64,000 nt of DNA, from contig JANPWX010000077.1 in assembly GCA_024734555.1 (NCBI GenBank), positions 3,225,887 through 3,289,886 on the forward strand, written 5' to 3'. Below the pieces are notes generated by a model. That model saw nothing but the letters and a program-made list of their open reading frames with translations. It ran no database searches and was not told where the DNA came from. Positions 10,864 through 25,001 of this stretch are shown here, one piece after another; within the stretch, counting starts at the first letter, position 1, and the number at the start of each line of letters is the position of its first letter. A program made the position numbers and the translations under genes. This stretch comes from Trochalopteron elliotii. Taxonomy: Eukaryota > Chordata > Aves > Passeriformes > Leiothrichidae.

Positions 10864-13800
10864 TCAACACTCAAATGCTTACCATTTCTGCTTTCTCAGA
10901 GCTGCAGTCAGAAAACTATTGAGTTTCTCAATAGTCACTGCAGTGAGTGCTATTTCCTGCCACTCTATTTGGATTATTTCTTTGTTTAAAGGCACAAGAA
11001 GGCTGAGTGAGTTGCTGTTCCTAAATATTTTGTTTAGTTCGAAGTTGAAAAACACATCCAAGAAGATTACTACATACTTACTCAATCCCTTACATAATAA
11101 CATTTAATATTTTCATTTTTCCAGAAGTATTTATCTCTTTTGCTATTCAACAGCAAAATAAATCAATCTCTGGAGAATGGTAATCCACAAGGAGTTTGGT
11201 ATGTGAAAATGTGACAAAGTGTCACTGCAGTTAAAGAAAATGTATCTGCAAATGTCAGCGATGTGTAAAGATTTGGATTAACTCCATAGAGGTTCATGTC
11301 CCTTCTCTGAACTTAATAAATGCTAGTTCCTGGATTTGAACATAAATACTTTTAAGCTAATCTTCAAAATAACTAAGTTCAGTAATTTTACCCCCTTTAA
11401 ATTTACCTTACCAAAAAAATATTTGTAATAGACTTTAATATGATTTTTAGTTTGTTTTAGTTTCTTTTTCATTTAAGTAGAAATCCATGATTGATTGCTG
11501 AAGTTTCTGTATAATTGGAGTTAGGAAAGATATCATATAATCTTGCAACCACTTACATCGAGCTTGTTTCCCCATGGTACCTCAGCATAGTACTTCATTT
11601 TGAAATAGGAAGATTAAATGTAGAGAAGGAAGGGGGAGGGATTTTTTTTAATTGTTTCTGAAATATCCAGAAGAATCATCCGTGCTGAGAATGGCTATTC
11701 TTTGAAGGAAATATGAATTAATTATGAATATAATTATTTTACTTGCTCTGTAAGAATAAAACTAAAAGCAAAATTTCATTTAACAAAGACAGGCAATCTC
11801 TTAACAGTGAAGACTGAGAAATACTTTGAATCACCTCTCCAATTCTGAGAATCATATGAGTCACGTGCAACAACTGAATATTTTCTTCTTTTTCTCCTAA
11901 CCTCACATAAAGAGAGATTTAGAAGAGTACTTAAAACATTGTGCTTTTTTTCAGATTTGATAAGATATTTCTCTAAACTGTTTTTCTGTCATATTGGAGG
12001 GATACAGATTGCGGTTGTGAGGGAAGGAGAAACATAAAAGCCACTTTATCACTCTATTTCTCTATCCTAAGTATCATTTAACTTAAAGCATTAAAGGCTT
12101 TCTCCTCTTTATTTCTCTGGGCGTTATCCTATTGAGTTCATAGAAGTGAAATTTAAGTTACTAACATAGGTGCTTTCAGTGCATTTCAGTAATACATTTT
12201 GTCACTTTTATTATCTCCTGGATCTTATATTGTCACTTTAAATCTGAGTAATCTGTATCACAAGTGACATAAAACCTTGCTATATGAAGTCTGCCATTTT
12301 GAATTTATCATATAAACTGGTAATTCAGCTGGAACTGCTGCAGGGATGTAAAGCACATTTTGTGACCTTTGCTTCTCACCTTGGCCACTGCCCTGCATGC
12401 CAGCCACATATCCCAATGGCCTGTCCAGCTAAAGCAGTTTCTCTTCTGTTGGGAGAAACTAAAATGCCACAAAGTACCTTCCTCTGAACATATGCAGGGC
12501 TACTGCTGGATCTCTGTTTTGTTCAGGCAAAGATGGAATGACCACAGCCATCCTGTTTTGTCTCCGTACAGATATTTTTACATTTTTCCCTAACAGAAAT
12601 ATATCCAATCAGAAAATAACTTTCAAGGAGTGTCACATAGAGGACACAAGGAGTATCACTGCAGCTAGATAGACTAAGTGAATTTTAATGTTTGACCTGA
12701 ATACATTATAGTACTTGACAAACTTTGATGGGTACTTAAGGGAAAGATAAGTGAAAAGAAATTATCTCTGTTTGTATGGATGAGGTCTTATCTTCATGTA
12801 TTTCTATGTATCCTACAAAAAGTAAAGATAAATGTATTGAAGTTGTAGACTTGCAGGATTCAAAGATGCAATAGGATAATCTAAGATCATTTTACAAGCC
12901 AGTACTCTAAAACTCAGGAAAATACCTGAACATACATATGTTTTTATAGCTTTAAATTTTGGTACCTTATATTTTTTAAACACGTCTATATATTAAAGAT
13001 CTCCTCAACATAAAACAAAAGTTTATAAATATATTTTTTTAGAAATAAGGATCTTAATTCACTTGGAAAAGTATGTATTTCTTGTGGTTTGGCTATTACT
13101 CTTTCTGAGAGAGTGAGTAAGGGTTAATGCAATGCCTATTCACTTTGGCTTTGTCTTGAAGGTTTCAGAGGCAGGGAAGTAAACTGTACTTAAAGTGACA
13201 ATGGGGATTTTAATTTCTTTGAACTATTCTGCAGTTATCATGTGTCAGGAAAGATATCCTATGCTGAACTATGAAGGAAAAGACTGAAATAGAGAGATCT
13301 AGTCTTTAGGCTAGAAAGCAAAGGACAAGGAAGTAGATGAAGACAGAGTCTCTGGAGGGAAGACACTAAATCTCAATTCCATTCCCTCCTGTTTCCCCCT
13401 CAAATTTATGCACTTGACCATGCATTGAAGTTAAGAGTCATTTCCACAAAGGATTGAGAGATGTTGCCATCTGCACTGGTTCTTAATCTTAATGTAGCAT
13501 TTTTAGTTTGTTATTTGAAAGGAATGGACACTATTTCATTAATTTTCATTTACAGATCAAACACAAAACTGAAACATTCCCACTGGTTAACAGTATTCAG
13601 TCTGTGTTTAAGATGATGTTTCGCACTAGATAAATTTAGTCTTGCTGAGAAAAAAAAATTAAAATATTCTATCAGAGGAGTAATATATACTCTGCAGAAA
13701 TAGAACAAGAATAGTGAATTAAAATAATACATTAGAAACCAGCATAAATCTATCCTTAGAATAATCAGTAGGTCTTGCATCTTAAGTCCATACTGTGTTC

Positions 13801-16580
13801 TTTTATTTCAGTATCATTTTATTTGTACGAATTTATTATTCATTATGTTGCCCAAAGCTAACAGAAACCATATTTCATTAGTAGTACACAGTGAGGAAGA
13901 GAGTCCCTGCTATAATCTCCATAAGAGAAAATACAAAGGCAAATCAGAAAATATTTAGATTAAAAAAAAGAGACTTCCTCATTATTTCATTTCCTTATCT
14001 CTTCCTGTCCCCTTCCCCTTAAGCTTTTTATTCTGTTTGGACTTTTTTTGTAAATACAGAGAAAGTCTGAAGTGAAAAAAACCCATGCCATTTCAAAGGA
14101 TTTGTTGACTTAAGTACTTAGAAGTCACCAAGGCTTCTGTGGGCACAGATAAATACTCATGGCTGAGACACTGTTTAGGGAAAAATGCATTTTATTCAGA
14201 AGTCTCAGTCAGAGCTTGGTCTTCTGTGAATGCATATATTAGGGTCAAATGCATCTACAAGAGAAAGTTATGCATTCCAAACCAAAATAACTCTTACAAT
14301 TTTAACATAATTGATGAGAATTATCTGCTACTTTATAGTTGGGTTTCTCTTGCTTTTCACTTAAAAAAAAATAAAAAACCTTCTTTAAGAAGAAGCAGAG
14401 AGAAAACCTGTAGTACATTTTGAAAAGATATTTAAGAGTAAAGCTTGGAAAAGTACATTAGCTATTACAGTTACCTAATAGCCTGAAATTTGCTCTACGA
14501 TCTACAAACACATCACACTACCATTTTGATGCCTTAACTGTTTTTCAATGAGATCTGTGAGAATTTTACTTAACACTTTTAACAGTTTTAAGTCTACAAC
14601 AGTGTTTTAAAAATGCTTACAGAAAATGTAATTTTTTATTGCATTAATATTTTTCATTGAAGATGGCATGAAGATCCAGGTATTTTAGAGTAACCTGGCA
14701 GATTTTTGGTTCCCCATACAGAGGGCTGGTATAATCCAATGCCCCTTTACTGACACTACAATGAACGACAACAGAAATCACATTTCTAAGAGATTATTTA
14801 TTAGATTTGTGAACATTTATTACATTTTGTGTGGTACTGGTCCTTTTGTTTGCTTTTGTTTGTGTTTAATATCTGTGATGACAATGTCAGAAATGCTGTG
14901 ATAGAGGTCAGGTTCAGGTGGGAATGCCCAAGTACCTCCCCTGGGGCAGGGAGTTTCATACTGAATGATGTAATGATGTGGATACGTCAGAAATCTTTGA
15001 TGGTTTAAGACTTCCCAGCTGCCTCTCATGTCATTATAGTTGAGTCAATTATGGCCCATGAGAAGGGGTGAATAGGCTATGGTGAATGTCACAGTATTTT
15101 CCCAGAGGAGAGTTTTCACAGCTGAGACATTTGTGCAAGGACTTAGGCATGATAAAAAGCATTACCCCATCTCCTAGGATCTGCCTCAGCCTCTTTCCTT
15201 TTCTTGTTCAGCACCAAGCTGTACCCTGAGGTGGTGGCTGTGCACCTGAGAGCAGAGCACATCATCAACTTGCACCTTGATTAATTGAGCCATCAGCATT
15301 CCAGTCTCTCACAAGTCTCTCATCAGTCCTCCCTACACTTTCATAGCTTCCCCTGGGCATCACTACAATAGCAATGAAAGGAGGTGAAGGGTTTATTATT
15401 GTTTATCACTGTAACAGAAAGGTTTAGGTTTATATTAATCTTTTGCTCCTAGAACAAAGTGCATGATGGCAAGAACTCAAGAACTGGTGATTTGTGTGGC
15501 TCTGAATTGGTCTGTTTGCCTTGTTGACCTTTTTGAATTGAAGTTTATGGAACTCAGTTGTTTGCCCTGTAAAGATTTGCAGAGGTCTATCAGCTTTATG
15601 TATTACTCTCTTTTTCTGAATAATTACAATTGTGTGACCCAGTCAAAGAAAATATTGCAGAAACAAAGGCTTTCATAATCTTAATGTTGAGGAGGTTTTG
15701 AAATACAGAAACAAACATTCTAGACCTCAAGTTTTGAATATTTTGCTTTCCTTTTATTTTAACATCTACATTGCCATGATACTATGAGTTGGCTTGAAAA
15801 CAAGAATTCCATTCCCAAAAATAAAATTATTGCTTTAAAAATTTTGGAGTTGTGCTACATGCAAAAGGTACTTTGCAAAACAATATCATGGATTGTTAAT
15901 AGCAAAAAGTTTCAGCACTTAGCTAGCATATGGAAGACACTGAATTCTGTCTCTCTTTTCCATGGCTTGGAAGAGGCATTTTAAACAAAATGAGGGCTTA
16001 GCAGGAGTTCCAAGAGCCTTTTGACTTCTTTAACCTAAATCCAACATTTATTAACTGAATGTATGCAGCTTCTTTAATCCCAGTTTTGCGGCTTCTCTAC
16101 TTTCTAAAGGTGCTTCTATTCCAGATGCCTCTGGCCAGCTTGCTAAGAAAGTAAATCTGGTAGATGGGCTCCTAAAGCAAGAGAGACACTGACAGAAGCT
16201 GTGGTGCCTGCTCTAAGCTGCAGGTGCCAACTCCTGCATTTTCACTGGCCTTGTTCTTGCCGTGTGATGTAGCTCAAACCATAACCACATGGGTGGCAGG
16301 TGGCCCTGATCCAGCATCACTGCCGTGAAGCCTGAATGACAGCCTACACAAAATTTACCCAGCTGGTGTGAAATGCACTTTGCCTTTGAATCAGAAAGAT
16401 GTCACTTGACTTTTGGGTTCATTCTTATCCTAGGTGTGGATATTAATGGACAAACCTCTCTCCAGTCAAAGTACTAGTTCTCTCTGGGAAACTTCTATGA
16501 AAATACAAAAGAGAAATGACATTTCATGATGCAAAAATGCAAATATTTGGTTTGTGTTACTGAACAATGAGCTGAAGAAC
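10864..16580. other. Unassigned A+T-rich tract, no gene seen
   Basis: Nearly 6 kb without a recognisable gene or a confidently named repeat. Slightly G+C-richer pieces lie at about 12330-12500, 14690-15400 and 16090-16370. They may be old transposons, but I cannot assign them. All frames here are under 95 codons with no domain signal and no paired splice sites. Confidence 0.55.
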
Positions 16581-16622
16581 AAAAAAAAAAAAAAAAAAAA
16601 AAAAAAAAGAAAAGAAAAAAAA
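16581..16622. repeat. Poly(A) tract
   Basis: A run of 28 A residues followed by A with scattered G. I looked upstream for a processed gene copy or SINE that could own it and saw none, and no matching target duplication is obvious. Confidence 0.95.
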
Positions 16623-19266
16623 TTTATCTTTTTTTCCTTTATGCAATATTTTTAAATTTACTTAAGGCATGGAAAACAAGGCTGTGCCTGTTCATTATTT
16701 TGGTAAATACTTTTTTGAAAAAAAGCTTTTATATTATATGTAACAATTGCGATTTTTTTTTTCCTTTTTCTTGATTTGTATTTCCTTGGTTTGGGGTCAA
16801 AAAGAAATAATTTCTATGCAAATTAAATACAAAACCTAAAGATTGTACTTTCACTAGGGGGCAGAAAATGCCTAAGCTTTTCATCTACAGAATCATATTT
16901 GAGTCTATTTGACATAAAGTTTCTAAAACAGCTGTACTCTGAGCTGTCTAACCTCTGAATCATCACACACTAAGCAAATCAATAATATTCTATGGTAGTC
17001 ACTCTTCAAGGAGAGAACACTGTGATGGAAATGCCTTCACTTAGACAGTCATGTACTGAAGCTGTACACCAGTGAGTAATAATGCTTTCCAAGGAAGTCA
17101 CCATGAAAAAATGAATTATTTCTCTTCTGTTCTACCAGAGTGCGACAAAAAAAGAGGAGAGAGGAGAAAGATGAAAATTCAAGCCTTCACCTTCAAAAAT
17201 GATTTTAAAATGTTATTATTTGCATTTTAATATGTGTTATCAAATCTTCAAACTAATTTGCATTTATAGATAAATAGTTTTGATGCAGTTCTACACTTCA
17301 TGAACAATATTGGCACAATTTACATACATTTTTATCTTTTCTGAAATAGCTGTTTCCGTTAAAACATTTCACAAAGTTTATATTAGCTAACATACTTATA
17401 ACTCTCTGTATCAATCACAAAAATATAGATATTTACATATTAATTTCACTGCATGATAAAATGAAATATTCTGTATATGAAGATAATAATATTATACTAC
17501 AATCTAACGAAATACATAAAACCAAGATGCTTCATACTGAATTTTTTTCTGATTTATGACATCTTTTATAGTTTTACTGAAGCCCTTCCTTGTACAGCTT
17601 TAATTTTTAAGCCTGGAAAAGACAGAAAAATAAATCATACAGTGTTTTAAGTGATGTTTGCATACCTTGATTTCCAACTGAAGTGATTAGTGAGCTGAGA
17701 ACCTGCAAAACCAGCAACTCTCAGTAAGTTCTCCTATATCTTGTGGAATCAGAATAGCCCAATGCAGGATGATCTTCATTTTAGAGTCACTGTGGGTTTT
17801 CTTGACATTTTGTTGAAATATATTGATTTACTCAAAAACTCCATCAGGCACACATATTAATTTCTTGGTCCAGAACTTCAAAATGTGTCTGAAAAGACCC
17901 TAAATACTTGTGAATGTATGGGTTCAAATAGTGCATGTAGTCCCAGGCTACAGAGCTGAAGGAAAAACTATTCTTTTGACAATAAAATTTTAAGTTGTTC
18001 CCTGTAATTGTTCTTAAGGAAATAAGCAAATCCCATCCACTGGCACTATTCCCCACACAAACCTTAAAATAGGCACTTGTTTAGCCTTGCAGAGAGCTTC
18101 ATAGTGGGGAAGCAAATCATATTTTCGCTCAACTTGGCATGTCTGTCAGTCTTCAATGGCAAATTAACTGCTACATGAATAAATTGAAGAATCCATGGAA
18201 TTTTCAACAAGTGAGAATACAACTGAATTAATTTTTTTTTGCAGCTATTCTTTTATGTGAGTCACAGATCCCTGAAAATAGGGCCTGTAGTAGATGCAAT
18301 AGCTGTTCATTGAAACCTCCAAAATGAGAAATGCCATATTAATCTTTCTGACTTTAAAAGCATGAGATGTAAATCATTTCACATAACTTGTATCTCCAAG
18401 ATTTAGATGTCTGTATTTAACTTAGTCAACACAGCTCCCTTTTGAGGCAACAGACGTATGCTGATTTGCAAGTGACACGTATATTATTATCTTTTATCAA
18501 TTTTGATATTCAAGTTAACTATAGGATTTGCATATGAATTTCTATGTGAAGTAGGATGAGCTGTAACTTATACCAAACACCAAAAAGTTCCAAGTTGTAG
18601 CCTAAGTCAGTTTAGCTGGAGAAGAGCAAAGCACAATTACTATCTGTGCCTTCAGGGAGAGGTTCATTTGATACATCCCGTAGTATGCAACTAAGATTAG
18701 ATGAGTTGCCCTCAGGAAGTGTCTATTTCTTTCTCTAAAATGTAATTTGATTTGGTTTTGATTATCTGACTTTAACGTTATGTTAAATTGATATCACCTA
18801 CTGATTCTGTAGTTACTTCTGTGTGAAAAAGCAGCGGTGCAATGAAAGTAATGTCTTGAAGGTGCTTCTAAATTTAGCTTTGTCAACAATCCTTGTGATA
18901 TCCAGATACATATTTATTTAAGAAAGCAAACAGATGACTTGAAAAATGTAATTAAGTAAAAAATTCTCATCTGGTCCTGTCTAAACCAAACTATGCAGAA
19001 AATCAACAGGACTTGCTTCTTGGAACACGCAAACTAAGCACTGTTGATATTTTTGTTTTCTGTTTTTCCTCCTGTTCTTTGATGACTCATTGTTATATTT
19101 CCCATGCCCTGAATAAATATTTTACCTCACTTTTTATAGATTTCTGTAACATACCTTCTATTAACTGCCTGTTATCAGCCAATCTCAGCAGTATTCCACC
19201 ATTTTATTTCAGTTTTACGTGATGTCAAGCTGCTGCCATTACGTTATTCAACATGAGCCTTTATAC
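16623..19266. other. Unassigned A+T-rich sequence, no gene seen
   Basis: No repeat or exon recognised. The part at 17200-17560 is especially A+T rich and has little simple repeat. It includes an octamer-like ATTTGCAT at about 17257. It could be conserved noncoding DNA, but this cannot be judged without an alignment. Confidence 0.55.
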
Positions 19267-19829
19267 TGAGTCTTGCTTTGAGACAATACATTTTATTCAT
19301 AAGCAGCCATATGAGTCTGTGGTTAGATTTGTGACTACATCAGTGTTGATAAAAGATCAGCCTTTTAGTTATTCTGAACGCTACACAACATCAAAGACTA
19401 TGTTGTTCCTCTTTCTGCCCACTAACAGGGAGACTGGGGTGGGCAAGTTGCTGGGAAGGTACACAGCTAAAACAACTGACCCAGCTGACCCAAGGGATAT
19501 TCTGTGCTGTATGGTGTCATGCTCAGCAATGAAAATGGGGAGGGGCTGGCCAGGAGCATTTCCCAGTCAGGCTTTACTCCAAGACTGGCCTGGCAGTGGT
19601 CTGCTCGTAGAAGATGGTAACAGACTGATTTTGTTTTAGCTGTTTAGGGGGGTTTTTTGCTTGTTTTTTTTTCCCTTTCCCTCCATTATTAAACTGAATT
19701 TATCTTGACCTACAAGTGTTTTCTTGTTTTTATTGTTCCCATTCTGTCCAGCTTCATCTTAAGAGGAACGTGACTAAGTAAGCAGCTGGTGGGCACTTTA
19801 TCGGTAGCTAGGGTCAACCCACCTCAGCA
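19267..19829 (+). mobile_element. Degraded avian ERVL-type LTR, plus strand
   Basis: The order of blocks is that of a known avian ERVL LTR class. Near the 5' side there is TGTTGATAAAAGATC-like sequence at about 19348. A GCTGACCCAAGGGATATTCT block at about 19485-19504 is followed by the GTCATGCTCAGCAAT block (about 19517). ATTAAA at 19688-19693 serves as polyadenylation signal, followed by TTTATCTTGACC, and the 3' end is GGGTCAACCCACC at about 19811. The outer edges are decayed, so start and end are approximate and no target duplication can be called. It is older than the other LTRs here. The 128-codon frame crossing it (19253-19639) is a chance frame in the U3 region. Confidence 0.8.
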
Positions 19830-19890
19830 TTTCTAGATTAAAAAAAAAAAAAAAATCAGTAAGTAAATATTGCCTGAAAGAAATTTGCAT

Positions 19891-19945
19891 CTCCCTCTCC
19901 TCATCTTTCTCTTTCTCTCTCTCTCTCTCTCTTTCTGCCTCTCTG
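19891..19945. repeat. CT-rich tract
   Basis: A pyrimidine tract including about ten consecutive CT units (19913-19932) with TTT interruptions. Confidence 0.93.
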
Positions 19946-20544
19946 TCGACCCCTCCCCCCAAAATGTTTTCAACTGTTAGTAATTGTCCTGAAGAAAATT
20001 ATTCAAGAGTTTATCAACTTTTATCAAGAGCAAATAAAATAACAAAGCTTCACATAAAGTTTATGGATTGAAACATTTGCCTTGTTAATTTTAGTGTTCT
20101 AGTTTAGACTGCATAAAATTCTACTTCAAAACATTCAGTTTCAGAACTTGTTTCACTCTATTCAGCAGCAATTTAAACAATTTAGAGATAATAACAATAA
20201 GAAAATTACATCCTGCCTCTTTTCTGGTTGCTATCAAGTCCTCAAAATTTGTACTAGAAAAAAGTCTAACTAGCTCCTCAAAGTGAATTTGTTTACTTCA
20301 CCGTTTCAAGTAATTTTCTTAAAATAATTATGGCAACTATACATTACAAGAAGCTCTGCTACATAATTTCAAAGTAAAAGATGATAATGTGTGATAATAA
20401 AAGTGATCTCTATTGTGCATTTTTTCTGTGCACATTTGTATAACAATACAGCTCAATCATATATAATAGCATGTATGTATATTTTGGCAGGAACTTATGT
20501 TTGAGATGAAGCTTCCTCTCATGTACAACCTCACAAATTTTGAA

Positions 20545-20569
20545 AACCCCTCCATGTTATGGAGGGGTT
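20545..20569. repeat. Perfect 11-bp inverted repeat, 3-base loop
   Basis: The arms AACCCCTCCAT and ATGGAGGGGTT pair perfectly around GTT. The stem is G+C rich within A+T-rich DNA. It is followed at once by GAATAAAA. It may be a remnant of a small DNA transposon or simply chance; no larger inverted repeat surrounds it. Confidence 0.85.
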
Positions 20570-20644
20570 GAATAAAAGTTATGACACTTCTTTCTCTTTA
20601 GAAAAACTGAATGTGACAGGGAAGCATAAACCCCCGCCCTCCAC

Positions 20645-20692
20645 AATAACAATTATAATAAAAAATAATAATAGTAATAGTAATAGTAATAA
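20645..20692. repeat. (TAA)n / (TAG)n triplet repeat
   Basis: Interrupted TAA units passing into TAATAG units. It is simple sequence without coding potential. Confidence 0.9.
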
Positions 20693-23600
20693 AGACATGA
20701 TTGTCATCTAGAGGAATTTGACTGTTAAGAAGTTTAATTTACATTGTCAATTTAATACTATAATTACAATTGAGCATTTTAACATTTTTAGAGCAATTAC
20801 ACAGTAAAATTTTGGTTTAATTTTAGCTTTTGACAGGTCATATTTCAACCTACGATTACAGCTCTAAGGAGATAGGTTTAGTCAATTTATAACAAATCAG
20901 AGTGAGATTTTTACTGAGGCAATATATTTAAGCATGCTGTAACAAAAGACTCAAATATCTGTTGTTTTTAGATGGCATGAGCTGAGGTGTATTGAAGATG
21001 AGCACTCTGGCTTGGCTTCAGTAATTTTCTTCTTTTTTAATTACCACTATTTCAATGAAGTGAGAATCTCTGTGCTACTCTTTAGCTTGTTACCATTCTT
21101 ATCAGAGATCTCTGCCATGTGGTCTCAGCAAGTATCTAAAATCTGGTTTATCCATTTGCTAAAGCCTCTTCTATGCATTAATCCAGACCAACTGAGAGCC
21201 ATGCAAACCCATATGCCCTTGGGTAAAACTTTTAGAGATGGCAAGAATACATACTCTTTTATCAGCTCCTGTTTCATTCTACATCTGGCCTTAAAAACTG
21301 TACTTTTATAGAATGTTGAGAATATTTTGCAGTTAAAGAAGAGATGGCCTAAATTAATTTATGTTTTGCTTCTCTCTAGAATTCATAGCATCTCCTGAAA
21401 ATAAAGAGGAAAAGGGTCATAAATTTATGCGTTTAGATTGAGATAATAAGTGCCTAAATATCTACTTATGAACCAGGCTAAAACAATACTAGTTCAGCAA
21501 TTGAGATTGAAAATTCAACAAAGATTATCTAATTATCAACTGAAATTATCTTCTCACTGAATAGACAGAAAGCCCTTAGAAAATTCAGTATTTGTGCTAG
21601 TAAAATTCTAATGTCTTCAATTTTAGCGAAAGCAACTCTAAACTCAGATAATGAGCTAAATAAATCTCAAATTTTTAACAACTGGAGCAGAGCAATAATA
21701 GGATTAGCATTAAAGCCTTTATAGCCAACATACTGCGCAATTTTATACTTCATTTCACTTATTACTCTACCTCCTACAATTTTCTTTACTCTTTTGCCCT
21801 AAAAAGGGCCATAGCTGAGACACAGAACAGGCCAGGTATTTACACCAAAAAATGTCATTTTCTCACAGAGGGCTCTCATGTTTATCCTCTACTGTCACTA
21901 GTTCACTGAGAAGATTTGAGAAGCAAATCACTCTGTTTTGGTTGTATGTGTGTTCATTTGGTTGCATGTGTATTTTTTTCCTGCAGTATTAATAAAACCC
22001 ACTGACTGCATTTGAGAATGAAGTCAACAGGTCATTGAAAACCCTTGCAATGCACTTCTCAGCAGTGGATGATGTTACAAATACGTCAAATATAATGCTC
22101 TATGTTCAATTAACAGATCAAACACTACTCAAAATAGCAACCTAAGTCTCTCAAGAGATAATCAGAGCAGTCAGCATTGTTCCTTGAGTCAACAGAATTT
22201 TTTTTTATCCAGAAGGGTAATTCTTCTCTGTGCAGATGATGATGGTAAGAGCCTCTGCAGGGAGTCAAAAAGCTGCCAGAAACCTCAGCAAATATGAGGA
22301 ACGCTGTTTTGGCATCCTTCCATATAGATAACCTCTTTACACAGATAGAAAACTGTACATACTGAAAAAATTAATCTGCAGACCTATTTTTCTTTCTTAC
22401 ATAAGACAAAGAACTATTTGTTATTCTTTATTATATCTCCTACTTAACACACAACTTGAAAAATATTCAGACAATGCAATGGTAAGATAAATTATAAGAA
22501 CTTTCTGTTTCCAGGAAATGAAAATGTCTTGAATACTTTCTTGAACATTTCTAAATTTTTAGACAATATCTTTTTCTCTGTGTTTATACAATAAATTTTT
22601 GAGCATCTATTTTACACCAGGAGGTGCTGGGGCTTTATGATAACACAAAGAAAGGCACTTAGTCTTTGTAAAGTCTCACTTCAAATGATATTTATTAGAG
22701 TTAGCATTATAAAGAAAGAGAGAATAATACAGATAATCACCTCATTCAGTGGTGAGAACCTTGAGAAATGCATCATTGAACACCTCCAATCCATAGGCAG
22801 CACACCAGGAAGACCCCACTCATGGAAAGGGATACTTGTTTTTGGTTCTTCAAGCTGTCACAGAATTTTCTTCCAAGAAAACAACATTATTCATAATTTC
22901 TACTATCAAACAGAAAGAATGTTCTCATGAGAACTTCTTACTGCACTACTAGGTAAAGGCAAGGCTGCAGAGGTAACATAATTGGGCTGTCTGCAGCTCT
23001 GTCACTGGCCAATTTTATTCTGCAGACAAGGGATTTGCTCAGCACAACAAGATCCTGAAGGCCAGGCTGTACATCTAGCTCAGCACAGCAAAGGACAGCA
23101 CACGCCTGGGCCTGTTACGTGGGTCATGAACACTTTGATGTAAAAGAATCTTCCAGTGAAAATCACTGCAACATCTCCCTCAGACACAGGTTTTATCCCC
23201 ATCTAATGGAAGAAATTCTGAGTGATCTCTGCTTTATTTTGCCTTGGAGAAAATTACACTCTTTGAGAAGAATGTTTTTGTTTTTTTTTACTCAGCCAAC
23301 AGTGTGTCCAAATCTCATTCTGTGACAGTATGTATGCATCTCATCCAGTCCTATTAATCAAAAAGCTGAAAATTCTGTCCTTGCCTTACCTCTAGGGACA
23401 GTAAAAAGGGATAGTCACCCTCACAGTATCCTCAGATGGCTTATGTACAGTAAGTAACCTTTGGAATATTCGTAATTCTCATTAATTTATAAGGGACATT
23501 GAAATAATTAAGATGATGCATTGAACTTTCAATCGGTTGAAGTTAGATGAGATGAATACCAACTCAATTCTGTAGGCTATTTACTGCACACATATTTTTG

Positions 23601-24259
23601 TGTTTCATTTAGTCAAAAATGTAAAGTCTTTCTCTATCCTGACTGTATGAAGACTTAAAGAAGTGAAAGATGTTCAAATTACAACAGTTGAATCAAATAA
23701 TTTAAGGTGGCTGGTGAAGGGTTTTCATATGCCATCATCTTTGCGTAATTTTGAGTGTTGAAGACAGCTGGGACAAGGACTTTTTTATACTGATGTTTTA
23801 TTATCTTTTAAATGAAAAAATCTACTTTTTCCATGGGGCGACTGGAACAATGTCAAATCCACAGAACAACAGGAATAGAACTTAGGAGCAGAGTAGCTGG
23901 CTTCCTTTGTGTACCCTCTAAGGATATCCACTTTTATGCCAAACAAACTGGTGCATTACTTGACAGTATAAGCAAGCTACTATTACTCTTAAAAACACAG
24001 GACTAAAATTACTGAGATTATGGAAATTAATTTGTTCTTATTTAAACATTGTGATATTATAACTAAAACAAACAGCCTTTAAAGCCTTTATCTGGAAAAT
24101 GCTAAATAAATATAAGCTTTATTAAAAATTTGTTTTGGTTTATATAGTTATAGAAAGAAGTGATGAATAACTGATTGATGAATTGGGCTCTCTGCTTAAC
24201 TTACATTTAGACCAAATAACCCTGTAAACACAGTTTGGAAAAGTTTCTGGGTTTTGCAC

Positions 24260-25001
24260 TGTTTTAGGTTATGTAACCAAAAAAAATGTGCGTTCTATTT
24301 CATCTGTTGAAAGCAGTTGGGGAGATGTTTTTTCTTTATCTCTTGTAACTCTAGGGGGGCAGGGGCAGGTGCCTTCTGATAATGGACCAGCTGTTAAAAC
24401 CAGGTGGAGCAATGTTGCTTATCTCTTCCACAACCAATCCTCCTGTCGGGGGCATATCTTCTGTTAATGGGCCATTAAGCGTCACCAATGACATGACACA
24501 TTACATCATCCCATTGTGAGATGCTCCACCCGGTGGGGGGAGCCAAACTGTTCCTACCTAGATAAAAACTGAGATGTAGAAGCACCAGGTCTTCAGTGTT
24601 TCTACTAAATTCCCGGAGGAAGACCAGATCCATCTCGCCATTACTGGACCCTTTCTACAGGACGATCTCTACTCCAACAGAACCACATCTGCCACTCCAG
24701 GAGGGCTTACTTTGGACTGCTTCCAGCACCCTGACCAACAGGGTGTCAGGTAGTATTTCTGACTCTGTCAGGGATTTTAGGATTTTTGTTTGTTTGCTTC
24801 TTTTTGTTTGTTTTTTTTACTACTACATTTGTATTTTTAATATTCCTAGTAAAGAACTGTTATCCCTATTCCCAAATCTTCGCCTGAAAGCCTCTAATTG
24901 CAAACTTATTATTGGAAAGGGGGGTGGGGTGGTTTAAATTCTCCATTCCAAAGGAAACTCCAGCTTTCCCTGGCAGATACCTGTCTTTCCAAACCAAGAC
25001 A
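24260..25001 (+). mobile_element. Complete solo LTR of an avian ERVL retrovirus, plus strand
   Basis: A 742-bp LTR starting TGTTTTAGG and ending CCAAGACA. It is flanked by a perfect 5-bp target duplication, TGCAC, at 24255-24259 and 25002-25006. Both the TG...CA ends and the 5-bp size fit ERVL. A TATA-like GATAAAAACTG lies at 24561, followed by the likely transcription start and the R region. The AGTAAA at 24848-24853, within the block that reads CCTAGTAAAGAACTGTTATC, is the probable polyadenylation signal. The family is one I recognise from passerine-type ERVL LTRs. There is no gag, pol or env sequence beside it and no second copy, so it is a solo LTR. The 113-codon frame at 24596-24937 is a chance frame across R and U5. 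Confidence 0.93.

Larger units (their letters stand above)
19946..24254. other. Unassigned A+T-rich sequence, no gene seen
   Basis: Only simple repeats and one hairpin (listed separately) stand out. The piece at 22930-23110 is richer in G+C and could be an unnamed old repeat. Frames are at most 99 codons with no domain signal. Confidence 0.55.

Noticed and set aside
16581..16622. Poly(A) tail of a processed pseudogene
   Set aside because: No recognisable coding or SINE sequence upstream, no polyadenylation signal at the right distance and no target duplication.
24596..24937. 113-codon frame in the ERVL LTR
   Set aside because: It crosses R and U5 of an LTR, which do not encode protein in this class.
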